Part shown: piece by piece, positions 25,142 to 32,506 of the stretch | Layout: each line of letters starts with the position of its first letter | Numbering within the stretch: position 1 is the stretch's first letter | DNA from: Phocaeicola faecicola | Lineage (GTDB): Bacteria; Bacteroidota; Bacteroidia; Bacteroidales; Bacteroidaceae | Direction of reading: 5' to 3' | NCBI RefSeq assembly: GCF_013618865.1 | Contig: NZ_JABSOE010000034.1 | Location: 1-45,167, forward strand | Length of the DNA: 45,167 nt | Program-made: the position numbers and the translations under genes | The notes under the pieces: model-generated | What the model was told of the DNA's origin: nothing | Database searches by the model: none | Seen by the model: only the letters and a program-made list of their open reading frames with translations

Positions 25142-27154
25142 CTACTCATTCGACCGCTTTTTCTGCTTCAGTTTTTCGGCCAGGGCATACTGGAGGGCAG
25201 CTTCTTCCTCCTTGCCTGCCAGTGCCAGTGCATTCCCCAGGTACTCGTGAGCCCCGGCATGCTCCGGCTTGAGGGTAGTCGCCTTGTCCAGGTCGGCAAT
25301 CGCCCCTTCCACGTCGTGCGTATAAATCCTCAGTTTCCCTCGGTTATACACCGTCTTGAACTCCATCGGCCTCAGTCTGACCGCCCGGTTCAGGCAGTCC
25401 TCAGCCTCCTCAATCCGGTTGTCGTTGAAAAGAGTCACTCCCTTCCGCACCCAGGCATCCGCATACTCCGGATAAAGCTCGATGGCCTTGTCGTAGTTGG
25501 CAAGTGCCGCCCGGCTGTCGTGCATCTGCGTCACACACTCATTGCCCATCTGGTAATATTCGCGGGCATATTTCTGCAGACTTTTCTTCTGCTCATCCAA
25601 CTGCTCCCTGAGTCTTTTGTTCTCCTGTTTCAGGATATTGATGATACCCAGTTTTCTTCGGATGAAGCGCTGTATCAACGGCTTCTCAATGTCATACCTG
25701 GAGTGGATGGCCTTGAAAAACTGTGTCATGAACGACTCGAAGTCTCCCCGGTTGAAGGACTTGACCGCTGCCGCATACTGGATGTCGGCCTGCGCCTCCT
25801 TCATGGCCTTGTCGATGGCCCGTGAATCGTTGAACTGTCTGGAAAAAGCCACGATTTCCGGACGGACGAAGATGTCGTTGCGGGAAATCTCGCGTTTCAG
25901 GCAGATGCCCTCAAGCGACGTACACCGGCTCAGGGCCACGTAGGCCTGTCCGCCGGCAAATACTCCTCCCGTAAAGTCGATGACTACCCTGCTGAAAGTC
26001 AGTCCCTGACTCTTGTGGACGGTAATGGCCCATGCCAGCCGGATGGGATATTGCGTGAAGGTTCCCAGTTCCTCTTCCTCAATCTTCTTCTCCTCTTCGT
26101 TGTAGTGGTACCTGATGTTGCTCCAACGCTCTTTCTGTACCCCGAATTCCCTTCCGTCTTCAGTGATGACATAGATAATGCCGTCGGCATCAATTCCGGA
26201 GATGGTACCCAGGGTACCGTTTACCCACCGTTTCTCGGCATCGTTCTTGATGAAGATAATCTGGGCTCCGGGCTTCACCGTGAGTTCCATCAGGGTAGGG
26301 AGACTGCTTTCCGGAAACTCTCCGCGTATCTCTCCCCGCAGCAGGGTGGCTTCGCCGGGCAACTGGTTCAGGCGTTCTTCGTTGATGTAGTCTACGTTGT
26401 CGCGCCGGGTGGCCAAGGTGATGTACATGTCCTTGCTGTCGCTGGAAGGAGAGATCCCTGCCCGCAGGTTCAGCAGTTGCAGTTCGGCCGTGCTCACCGA
26501 ATTGGTGCGTATGTGGTTCAGGATGCTGACAAATACCTTGTCGGTCTGCCGGTACACCTTGTTCAGCTCAATGGCCACCAGTTCCATTTGCTGGAACACC
26601 TTTGCCGAGAAGAAGTAGGGATTGGGATAATACCGTCCGATGATTTCCCGCTCGTCTCCCTTGACCACCGGTTCCAGCTGGAACGCATCGCCTACCAGCA
26701 GGAGCTGCTTGCCGCCGAAGGGTTCGCGCATGTTCTGCGAATAGACCCTCAGTACCTTGTCGATGAAGTCGATGATGTCGGCCCTCACCATCGATATTTC
26801 ATCGATGATGATGAGTTCCACGTTCTTGATGAGGCGGCGGTGGTCGGCCGAATATTTCAGGAAACTGTGCAGTTTGCCTCCCTTGAGACTGAAGTTGGGA
26901 TCATCGGGCAGCAGCGGGTGAAACGGCAGTTTGAAAAAACTGTGCAGCGTACTTCCTCCTGCATTGATGGCAGCGATGCCTGTCGGAGCCAGTACCACGA
27001 ATTTCTTTTTGGTAACCTGGCAGACATGCTTCAGGAAGGTAGACTTTCCGGTTCCGGCCTTTCCGGTCAGAAAGACGGACTGGCGGGTATATTGTATCAG
27101 CTTGAGCGCATTCTGGAATTCCGGATTTTCTGTGTCTATCGTTATGTGTGCCAT
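25142..27154 (-). CDS. PIF1/RecD2-like superfamily 1 helicase fused to TPR repeats
   Basis: From ATG 27154 the product is 670 residues. The N-terminal helicase has Walker A GKAGTGKS at 31-38, VLAPTGIAAINAGGSTLHSFF (motif Ia), ELIIIDEISMVRADIIDFID (Walker B), LLLVGDAFQLEPV (motif III), and the C-terminal AWAITVHKSQGLTFSRVVID. This set is typical of PIF1/Dda-type 5'-3' helicases. A coiled coil (ILKQENKRLREQLDEQKKSL) then leads into about three TPR units near 555-660 (ALANYDKAIELYPEYADAW, AEDCLNRAVRLRP, AIADLDKATTLKPE). The C-terminal array suggests a docking surface for a partner. An upstream in-frame start (27295) is rejected because the promoter lies between the two starts. Confidence 0.88.
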   Translation of the reverse strand: MAHITIDTENPEFQNALKLIQYTRQSVFLTGKAGTGKSTFLKHVCQVTKKKFVVLAPTGIAAINAGGSTLHSFFKLPFHPLLPDDPNFSLKGGKLHSFLKYSADHRRLIKNVELIIIDEISMVRADIIDFIDKVLRVYSQNMREPFGGKQLLLVGDAFQLEPVVKGDEREIIGRYYPNPYFFSAKVFQQMELVAIELNKVYRQTDKVFVSILNHIRTNSVSTAELQLLNLRAGISPSSDSKDMYITLATRRDNVDYINEERLNQLPGEATLLRGEIRGEFPESSLPTLMELTVKPGAQIIFIKNDAEKRWVNGTLGTISGIDADGIIYVITEDGREFGVQKERWSNIRYHYNEEEKKIEEEELGTFTQYPIRLAWAITVHKSQGLTFSRVVIDFTGGVFAGGQAYVALSRCTSLEGICLKREISRNDIFVRPEIVAFSRQFNDSRAIDKAMKEAQADIQYAAAVKSFNRGDFESFMTQFFKAIHSRYDIEKPLIQRFIRRKLGIINILKQENKRLREQLDEQKKSLQKYAREYYQMGNECVTQMHDSRAALANYDKAIELYPEYADAWVRKGVTLFNDNRIEEAEDCLNRAVRLRPMEFKTVYNRGKLRIYTHDVEGAIADLDKATTLKPEHAGAHEYLGNALALAGKEEEAALQYALAEKLKQKKRSNE

Positions 27155-27184
27155 GGTTCGGAAGAAATTACGGATAAAGATAGG

Positions 27185-27192
27185 CAAAGATA
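27185..27192 (-). promoter_or_regulatory. Promoter -7 box of the helicase-TPR gene (TATCTTTG on the - strand)
   Basis: CAAAGATA on the + strand. A start near 27178 leaves about 24 nt before the ATG at 27154, which supports that start codon and probably drives helicase, YciO-like and MscS-like genes together. Confidence 0.75.
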
Positions 27193-27279
27193 AAAATAAA
27201 TGGAGAATGAAAGGGGGTGTTGAGGGGTTTTTTGCAGGCTCCGGTCCACAAATCCGGCAACGGCTACCGGTATAAACAG

Positions 27280-27312
27280 AAAAAAGGAGTTTCACAAGAA
27301 ACTCCTTTTCCC
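27280..27312 (-). terminator. Terminator of the small-protein transcript
   Basis: AAAAGGAGTTTC (27282-27293) and GAAACTCCTTTT (27298-27309) form a 12-bp stem with a 4-nt loop. On the - strand it ends in CTTTTTTCTG, a good U tract. It lies about 75 nt beyond the stop of the 30-residue frame. Confidence 0.85.
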
Positions 27313-27382
27313 CTCATTTTATTTAATGCCTAATACATGTCGGGTTCATGTCAAGCTGAACATGAAAACATTCAGCCTGTTT

Positions 27383-27475
27383 TTACTTCTTAATCTGCTC
27401 GTTGAGCATTACATAACCCCAGATCATCGGATCTGCGTTTGCAATCTTGTGAAAAATACTTTTTACCTTTTTCAT
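27383..27475 (-). CDS. Small protein of 30 residues, unknown function
   Basis: I do not recognise this gene. The frame opens with ATG at 27475, preceded 8-14 nt upstream by AAAGAAAGGA, one of the better ribosome binding sites in the window. It ends with TAA at 27383-27385. The peptide starts MKKVKSIFHKIANADP and ends with VMLNEQIKK, with a central MIWGY aromatic patch. It has basic ends, a helix-like first half and a break at Asp-Pro; it is neither a signal peptide nor a clear membrane helix. The frame is enclosed by its own promoter (27620-27627) and terminator (27280-27312), so it is a complete transcription unit with a ~137-nt leader. That arrangement argues for a real small-protein gene. 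A dual-function RNA is an alternative. Confidence 0.65.
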   Translation of the reverse strand: MKKVKSIFHKIANADPMIWGYVMLNEQIKK

Positions 27476-27613
27476 AATGTTATCCTTTCTTTTTTAAGTT
27501 AAAAAATAAACTTTTCTTTTCCTCAGCGGGCCTCACGGTCGACTTCGGTATTCAATCTTTTACCTGAAAACTAAATTGATCAATAAACTTTTATTTACTT
27601 TGTTCTTTTGATT
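27476..27613 (-). ncRNA. Long 5' leader of the small-protein transcript
   Basis: About 137 nt of predicted untranslated RNA lie before a 30-codon frame. On the - strand it holds the direct repeat AAAAGTTTATT twice and a GC-rich centre (CCGAAGTCGACCGTGAGGCC) in otherwise AT-rich sequence. I do not recognise a known riboswitch. Structured regulatory RNA is possible but unproven. Confidence 0.35.
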
Positions 27614-27619
27614 ACGCTG

Positions 27620-27627
27620 CAAAGATA
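27620..27627 (-). promoter_or_regulatory. Promoter -7 box of the small-protein transcript (TATCTTTG on the - strand)
   Basis: CAAAGATA on the + strand gives a perfect TAnnTTTG box on the - strand. A transcript starting near 27613 and ending at the 27280 terminator would be about 330 nt. The stretch from here to 27828 shows only AT-rich spacer with a short AATATG/CATATT inverted repeat. Confidence 0.7.
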
Positions 27628-27828
27628 GGGCGTTTTTTGATACGAAATATGTTTTATAGCATATTTTTTATAGAAAAAGGGGTTTTATTGACCTAAATCA
27701 AAAAGTATGGACAGCCGGAAGGGGGAAAGAAGTGTCCGACAGGAGATGTGTAAGCGATTTCCCGGGGATATGAGAGGGAAGAATGATTTTATGAATGCTT
27801 GAAATTATGTTGTTTAGCAGTTTTTTAC

Positions 27829-27836
27829 TATTTTTG
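27829..27836 (+). promoter_or_regulatory. Promoter -7 box of the DUF5020-like gene (TATTTTTG)
   Basis: A perfect TAnnTTTG box 33 bp upstream of the ATG at 27870. A TTG at 27810-27812 may be the -33 element, though the spacing (16 bp) is short. Confidence 0.65.
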
Positions 27837-27869
27837 CGACGTAATAACAACTAACAATTTTACGTATTG

Positions 27870-28568
27870 ATGAAAAAAAATTTTTTGCTGATCGTTTTGC
27901 TGTGCTGTTTTTCGGGGGTATTGAAGGCACAGAATGTCCAGTTGCATTATGATTTTGGACGCGCAATGTACAACTCATTGGATACACGTCCAAGACTGAC
28001 CACTACGGTAGAAATGTTCAAGGCTGACAAGTGGGGTAGTACCTTTTTCTTTGTGGATATGGACTACCAGCGCGACGGAGTAAGCTCTGCTTACTGGGAA
28101 ATCAGTCGTGAACTGAAGTTCTGGGAGGCACCTTTTGCGGCTCACCTGGAATACAACGGAGGTATGTTTATCAATCATTCCATGCTGGCCGGTGCTGCCT
28201 ATAATTGGAACAACAAGGATTTCTCGAAGGTGTTCGGAGTGCAGGTGCTCTACAAGTACATCAAGGGAAATGAGAAACCTCATAACTTCCAGCTTACCGG
28301 TACCTGGACGCTGAACTTTGACGGCGGACGCTATACTTGCAGCGGATTTGCGGATTTCTGGCGTGAGAAGCATGTGGATGGCAACGGCAATGCACACGAC
28401 TTTGTATTCATCGCCGAACCTCAGTTCTGGGTGAACCTGAACAAATTCAAACATGTAGACGAGAATTTCAACCTCAGTGTAGGTACTGAGTGGGAAATCT
28501 CCAACAACTTTGCCCTGATGGATGGATTCTATTTCATTCCTACCCTGGCAATGAAATGGTCTTTCTAA
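27870..28568 (+). CDS. DUF5020-like outer-membrane beta-barrel, possibly Tsx-like nucleoside channel
   Basis: The 232-residue product has a signal peptide (MKKNFLLIVLLCCFSGVLKA, cut before QNVQL). The rest is rich in alternating aromatic beta strands such as STFFFVDMDYQRDG, WEISRELKFW, FAAHLEYNGGMFI, NFQLTGTWTLNFDGG and FYFIPTLAMKWSF. The last residue is Phe, the usual C-terminal signal of outer-membrane barrels. I place it with the DUF5020 family, which resembles the Tsx nucleoside channel; that link comes from memory and is not proven here. The purine permease gene 105 nt downstream, with no terminator between, supports a purine or nucleoside uptake role. The frame also opens with TTG at 27867, but ATG 27870 is preferred. 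Confidence 0.72.
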   Translation: MKKNFLLIVLLCCFSGVLKAQNVQLHYDFGRAMYNSLDTRPRLTTTVEMFKADKWGSTFFFVDMDYQRDGVSSAYWEISRELKFWEAPFAAHLEYNGGMFINHSMLAGAAYNWNNKDFSKVFGVQVLYKYIKGNEKPHNFQLTGTWTLNFDGGRYTCSGFADFWREKHVDGNGNAHDFVFIAEPQFWVNLNKFKHVDENFNLSVGTEWEISNNFALMDGFYFIPTLAMKWSF

Positions 28569-28673
28569 TATAATAAGTAAGGTATAAAAGGGTTGTTTGT
28601 CTTTGGGATTCAGAGGGCAGGCAACTCTTTCTCATTTTCTCTGGGTCCGATATTAAAATAGCTGAAAATTATT

Positions 28674-29960
28674 ATGCTTGAAAAATTGTTTGGTTTCGAC
28701 CGGAATGTAACCCGTGTGCGTACGGAGATATTGGCGGGTATCACCACTTTTCTGACCATGGCGTATATCCTGGCGGTAAATCCTAACATCCTGAGCGCTA
28801 CCGGGATGGATAAGGGGGCGCTTTTTACGACAACTGTCATTGCCTCGGCCTTCACTACACTGCTGATGGCTTTTTATGCTAAATTGCCTTTCGGACTGGC
28901 GCCGGGTATGGGACTGAATGCGTTCTTTGCCTATACGGTCTGTCTGACACTGGGATATACCTGGCAGTTTGCGCTGACGGCGGTCTTGCTCGAGGGACTG
29001 ATTTTTATTTTGCTTACGGTAACCAACCTGCGTGAAAAGATTGTGGATGCCTTGCCGGTGACGCTGAAGAATGCCATCGGAGCGGGTATCGGACTGTTCA
29101 TTGCGTTTATCGGTCTGCAGAATGCGGGAATCATCGTCAACAACGATGCGACGCTGATCAGCCTGGGTAACATTACTTCGGGTACGGCTCTGCTGGGTAT
29201 CATCGGTCTGCTCGTGACATCGGTGCTCCTGGTGAAGAAGGTGCGCGGTGCCCTGCTCTTCGGTATCCTGCTGACTACCCTTATCGGTATTCCGATGGGA
29301 ATTACGCACATTGACCAGGTGGTAAGTACGCCTCCTTCCATTGAACCGATTTTCTGGCAGTTCCAGTGGGAGCATATCTTCACCAAGGAAATGGTGATCG
29401 TGGTATTTACCTTCCTGTTTGTGGATATGTTTGATACCATCGGTACGCTGGTGGGTGTGACTACCAAGGCTGGAATGGTGACGAAAGACGGAAAGATTCC
29501 GCATCTGAAACAGGCCTTCCTGGTCGATGCGATTGGTACTACAGTGGGTGCCATGCTGGGAACCAGTACCATTACGACCTTCGTGGAAAGTGCGTCGGGC
29601 GTGGGCGAAGGCGGACGCAGCGGACTGACAGCCTTCGTGACTGCCATCTGCTTCCTGCTGGCCTTGTTCCTGGCTCCGTTCTTCCTGGCTGTGCCGGGTG
29701 CGGCTACGGCTCCGGTGCTTATCCTGGTGGGACTGATGATGATGTCATCGGTGAAGAAGGTAGACTTCAACGATTATTCAGAGGCCATTCCGGCATTTGT
29801 GTGCATCGTGTTCATGCCGCTGGCATACAGCATCTCTGACGGTATCGTACTGGGAATGATCAGTTATGTGCTGATTAACCTGATTTGTGGAAACGTGAAG
29901 AAACTGTCGTGGGGAATGTATATCCTTTCTGCCATTTTCGTATTGAAGTTTTTCATGTAA
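28674..29960 (+). CDS. NCS2-family purine (xanthine/guanine/hypoxanthine) permease, AzgA-like
   Basis: A proton-linked inner-membrane importer of nucleobases. The 428-residue protein has about 12-14 membrane segments. It opens with the AzgA-like start FGFDRNVTRVRTEILAGITTFLTMAYILAVNPNILS, then GLAPGMGLNAFFAYTV, the GIGLFIAFIGLQNAGII region, and DMFDTIGTLVGVTTKAGM with GTSTITTFVESASGVGEGGRSG, the two half-helix substrate motifs of the AzgA branch. That branch prefers hypoxanthine, guanine or adenine over uracil or xanthine; exact specificity is not readable. It follows the DUF5020-like gene and ends before a small terminator. Confidence 0.92.
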   Translation: MLEKLFGFDRNVTRVRTEILAGITTFLTMAYILAVNPNILSATGMDKGALFTTTVIASAFTTLLMAFYAKLPFGLAPGMGLNAFFAYTVCLTLGYTWQFALTAVLLEGLIFILLTVTNLREKIVDALPVTLKNAIGAGIGLFIAFIGLQNAGIIVNNDATLISLGNITSGTALLGIIGLLVTSVLLVKKVRGALLFGILLTTLIGIPMGITHIDQVVSTPPSIEPIFWQFQWEHIFTKEMVIVVFTFLFVDMFDTIGTLVGVTTKAGMVTKDGKIPHLKQAFLVDAIGTTVGAMLGTSTITTFVESASGVGEGGRSGLTAFVTAICFLLALFLAPFFLAVPGAATAPVLILVGLMMMSSVKKVDFNDYSEAIPAFVCIVFMPLAYSISDGIVLGMISYVLINLICGNVKKLSWGMYILSAIFVLKFFM

Positions 29961-29986
29961 CCTATAATAGTTTGTCCGACAAACAC

Positions 29987-30007
29987 GGAGGAGATCCTCC
30001 ATTTTTA
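29987..30007 (+). terminator. Terminator after the NCS2 permease gene
   Basis: GGAGG (29987-29991), AGAT loop, CCTCC (29996-30000), followed by ATTTTTAT. The stem is short but GC-rich. Confidence 0.6.
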
Positions 30008-30020
30008 TGAAATATACTGG

Positions 30021-30060
30021 AACCCGGGCAGGGAGGTCGTACAACCTCCGTACCCGGGTT
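30021..30060. repeat. Hairpin A: nested inverted repeat with loop GGTCGTACAACC
   Basis: The outer stem is AACCCGGG (30021-30028) with CCCGGGTT (30053-30060). The inner stem is GGAGGT (30032-30037) with ACCTCC (30044-30049) around a GTAC centre. The 12-mer GGTCGTACAACC (30035-30046) is the exact reverse complement of a 12-mer in hairpin B. Confidence 0.8.
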
Positions 30061-30108
30061 TTCTGCCCCCGGTATGCAGGTTGTACGACCCGCGCACCGG
30101 GGGCAGAA
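30061..30108. repeat. Hairpin B: nested inverted repeat with loop GGTTGTACGACC
   Basis: The outer stem of 13 bp is TTCTGCCCCCGGT (30061-30073) with ACCGGGGGCAGAA (30096-30108). The inner 12-mer GGTTGTACGACC (30079-30090) is a near-palindrome and the reverse complement of the 12-mer in hairpin A. It follows hairpin A directly, with no gap. From here to the promoter at 30331 I see no gene; a + strand frame at 30007-30270 runs through the hairpins and has no family features. Confidence 0.8.
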
Positions 30109-30330
30109 AGGTTTTATCGGTCTGCCGTCAAATCCATCAGCAGGCGAATCCGTCTCTCCGCTTTGGCGGCAAGGTTTCCTAAAAACAAAAGATACAGCTA
30201 TTTGCAAACTGGAGTTTGCTTTTTGAAGAAAAAAGAAAGAATAATGCTGCAGATGTTCCCAATGGAGTGAAAAACATGTTCTACAACCTAAAAAAAAGTC
30301 TATTCATGAAAAGATTATCTGTTTTTTTGC

Positions 30331-30338
30331 TACTTTTG
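30331..30338 (+). promoter_or_regulatory. Promoter -7 box of the carboxylase operon (TACTTTTG)
   Basis: A perfect TAnnTTTG box, with a start expected near 30345 and a leader of about 100 nt before the biotin carboxylase ATG. Confidence 0.7.
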
Positions 30339-30384
30339 CACAGACTAGGACTTGATGTGCTGAATTGAAAGTGCATGAAGTGAG

Positions 30385-30412
30385 TGTCTGTGGATGTGAG
30401 TACGCACAGACA
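30385..30412 (+). promoter_or_regulatory. Hairpin in the carboxylase operon leader
   Basis: TGTCTGTG (30385-30392) pairs perfectly with CACAGACA (30405-30412) across a 12-nt loop. It lies in the presumed leader RNA and has no T run, so it is not a terminator. An RNA control element or an operator is possible; no known class is recognised. Confidence 0.4.
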
Positions 30413-30444
30413 TGAGGTAAGAAGAATATTTTAAAACATAAAGC

Positions 30445-31956
30445 ATGATACAGAAAGTATTGATCGCTAATCGTGGTGAGATTGCAGTGCGTGTAATGCG
30501 CTCATGTCGTGAGATGGGCATCCGCACTGTTGCAGTATTTTCCGAAGCCGACAGAACGGCGCGCCACGTACTTTATGCAGATGAGGCTTGCCTGATCGGA
30601 CCGGCTGCTTCTCGCGAGAGTTACCTGAACATTGATAAGATTATCATGGCGGCTAAACGCCATGGAGTAGATGCCATCCATCCGGGATATGGGTTCCTTT
30701 CCGAAAATTCGGAGTTTGCACGCCGTTGCCGTGAAGAAGGAATTATCTTTATCGGACCGGATCCGGAGACTATGGATGCCATGGGAGACAAGATTTCGGC
30801 TCGTAAGCACATGATTGCAGCCGGTGTGCCTGTGGTTCCCGGAACAGAACAGCCTCTTCAGAGTGTAGAGGAAGCAAAGGAAATTTGCAATAAGATCGGT
30901 TATCCGGTAATGCTGAAAGCTTCCATGGGAGGTGGCGGTAAGGGTATGCGTCTGATTCACAGTGTAGATGAAGTGGAAGAGGCTTACAACACAGCCCGTT
31001 CGGAATCGATGTCTTCGTTTGGCGACGATACCGTTTATCTGGAAAAATTTGTGGAAGAACCTCATCATATTGAGTTCCAGATTCTGGGCGACAATTATGG
31101 AAATGCCGTTCATCTGTTTGAACGTGAGTGTTCTATCCAGCGCCGTAACCAGAAGATCGTAGAGGAAACTCCTTCTCCGTTCGTGACTCCTGAGCTTCGT
31201 CAGAAGATGGGTGAGGCTGCAGTTGCAGCTGCCAAGGCAGTCAACTACAAGGGAGCCGGTACGATTGAGTTCCTGGTTGACAAGCACCGCAACTTCTACT
31301 TCCTGGAGATGAATACCCGCTTGCAGGTAGAGCATCCGATTACGGAAGAGGTAGTGGGTGTCGACCTGGTAAAGGAACAGTTGCGCATTGCCAACAATGA
31401 GCCGCTGCACTTCAAGCAGGAAGACCTGAAACAGCGTGGTCATGCCATCGAATGCCGTATCTGTGCCGAAGACTCAGAAAACAACTTCATGCCTTCTCCG
31501 GGTGTCATCCGTCAGCTGATGGAACCGAACGGTATCGGAGTGCGTATCGACAGCTATGTATACGAAAGCTACGAAATTCCTATTTATTATGACCCGATGA
31601 TCGGTAAGCTGATTGTATGGGCTACTACCCGTGAGTTCGCTATCGAACGTATGCGCCGTGTGCTGTATGAATACAAGATTACCGGTCTGAAGACCAATAT
31701 CGGTTATCTGCGTCACATCATGAACGTGCCCGATTTTGTAGAAGGACATTATAATACGCTGTTCATTCCGAAACATCAGGATATGCTGCGTGAATGGGCC
31801 GGACAGAAGGAAGAGGAAACTGAAAACATTGCCATGATAGCCGCTTACATCGACTACCTGATGAACCTGGAAGAAAACAATTCAGGATCGTCGGATAACC
31901 GTCCGATCAGCCGCTGGCGTGAATTCGGTCTGAAGAAAGGCGTACTGCGTATTTAA
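30445..31956 (+). CDS. Biotin carboxylase subunit of an acyl-CoA carboxylase
   Basis: It carboxylates biotin on the carrier protein with ATP and bicarbonate. The 503-residue protein begins MIQKVLIANRGEIAVRVMRSCREMGI (family start). The ATP-grasp glycine loop MGGGGKGMRLIHS lies near residue 170. Next come FVEEPHHIEFQILGD, ERECSIQRRNQKIVEE and the active-site block FLEMNTRLQVEHPITEEVVGVDLV near 290-312. It is slightly longer than E. coli AccC (449), with a C-terminal extension. It heads a three-gene operon with carrier and carboxyltransferase subunits and has its own promoter (30331). Confidence 0.94.
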   Translation: MIQKVLIANRGEIAVRVMRSCREMGIRTVAVFSEADRTARHVLYADEACLIGPAASRESYLNIDKIIMAAKRHGVDAIHPGYGFLSENSEFARRCREEGIIFIGPDPETMDAMGDKISARKHMIAAGVPVVPGTEQPLQSVEEAKEICNKIGYPVMLKASMGGGGKGMRLIHSVDEVEEAYNTARSESMSSFGDDTVYLEKFVEEPHHIEFQILGDNYGNAVHLFERECSIQRRNQKIVEETPSPFVTPELRQKMGEAAVAAAKAVNYKGAGTIEFLVDKHRNFYFLEMNTRLQVEHPITEEVVGVDLVKEQLRIANNEPLHFKQEDLKQRGHAIECRICAEDSENNFMPSPGVIRQLMEPNGIGVRIDSYVYESYEIPIYYDPMIGKLIVWATTREFAIERMRRVLYEYKITGLKTNIGYLRHIMNVPDFVEGHYNTLFIPKHQDMLREWAGQKEEETENIAMIAAYIDYLMNLEENNSGSSDNRPISRWREFGLKKGVLRI

Positions 31957-31988
31957 TTTTTCTACTAACTCAATTAAACAGAATTCAG

Positions 31989-32504
31989 ATGGAAATACAT
32001 ATTGGTGACAGAGTAGCCGATGTAACCCTGGTAAGCAAGGAAGGGAACAAAGTGCAGCTGACAATCGACGGTGTGCCTTATGATGTAGACATCGTGATGG
32101 CCGAAAACGGAAGTTGTTCGATTCTGCACGACGGCAAGTCGTACAATGCGGAAATGATCCGCAAGGACGGTGGAAAGAGCTATACGGTAAACGCCCACTA
32201 CCAGTCGTATAATATCGATATTATCGACTCTCAGGCCAAGTACCTGCGCATGCGCAAGGGAAGTGAAGAGAAACAGCAGGATAAGATTGTTTCTCCGATG
32301 CCGGGTAAGGTAGTGAAGATTCCGGTAAAGGCCGGCGACCGTCTGCAGACCGGTGACATCGTGGTGGTAATCGAAGCCATGAAGATGCAGAGCAATTATA
32401 AAGTAAACAGTGAGTGTGTGGTAAAAGAGATTCTGGTCAACGAGGGTGACTCAGTGAACAGCAATCAGGTGATCATGACGCTCGATGTAATTAAAGAAGA
32501 TTGA
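31989..32504 (+). CDS. Biotin carboxyl carrier subunit
   Basis: It carries the carboxybiotin arm between the biotin carboxylase and the carboxyltransferase. In the 171-residue product the C-terminal ~75 residues form a biotinyl domain (KIVSPMPGKVVKIPVKAGD and on) with the biotin-accepting Lys132 in EAMKM. The N-terminal half (VTLVSKEGNKVQLTIDGVPYDVDIV) is a beta-rich segment that in related complexes links to the other subunits. The gene starts 32 nt after the carboxylase, and its stop lies 2 nt before the start of the next gene. Confidence 0.93.
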   Translation: MEIHIGDRVADVTLVSKEGNKVQLTIDGVPYDVDIVMAENGSCSILHDGKSYNAEMIRKDGGKSYTVNAHYQSYNIDIIDSQAKYLRMRKGSEEKQQDKIVSPMPGKVVKIPVKAGDRLQTGDIVVVIEAMKMQSNYKVNSECVVKEILVNEGDSVNSNQVIMTLDVIKED

Positions 32505-32506
32505 TT

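Noticed and set aside
26015..27193. A 392-residue + strand frame opposite the helicase
   Set aside because: Opposite the conserved helicase motifs, with shadow-type composition and no promoter or ribosome site.
27155..27295. 47-residue N-terminal extension of the helicase
   Set aside because: The perfect - strand promoter box at 27185-27192 lies inside it, and it overlaps the small-protein terminator.
30007..30270. An 87-residue + strand frame across the paired hairpins
   Set aside because: Much of it is made of the hairpin arms themselves; no family features and no ribosome site. The structure explains the region better than coding does.
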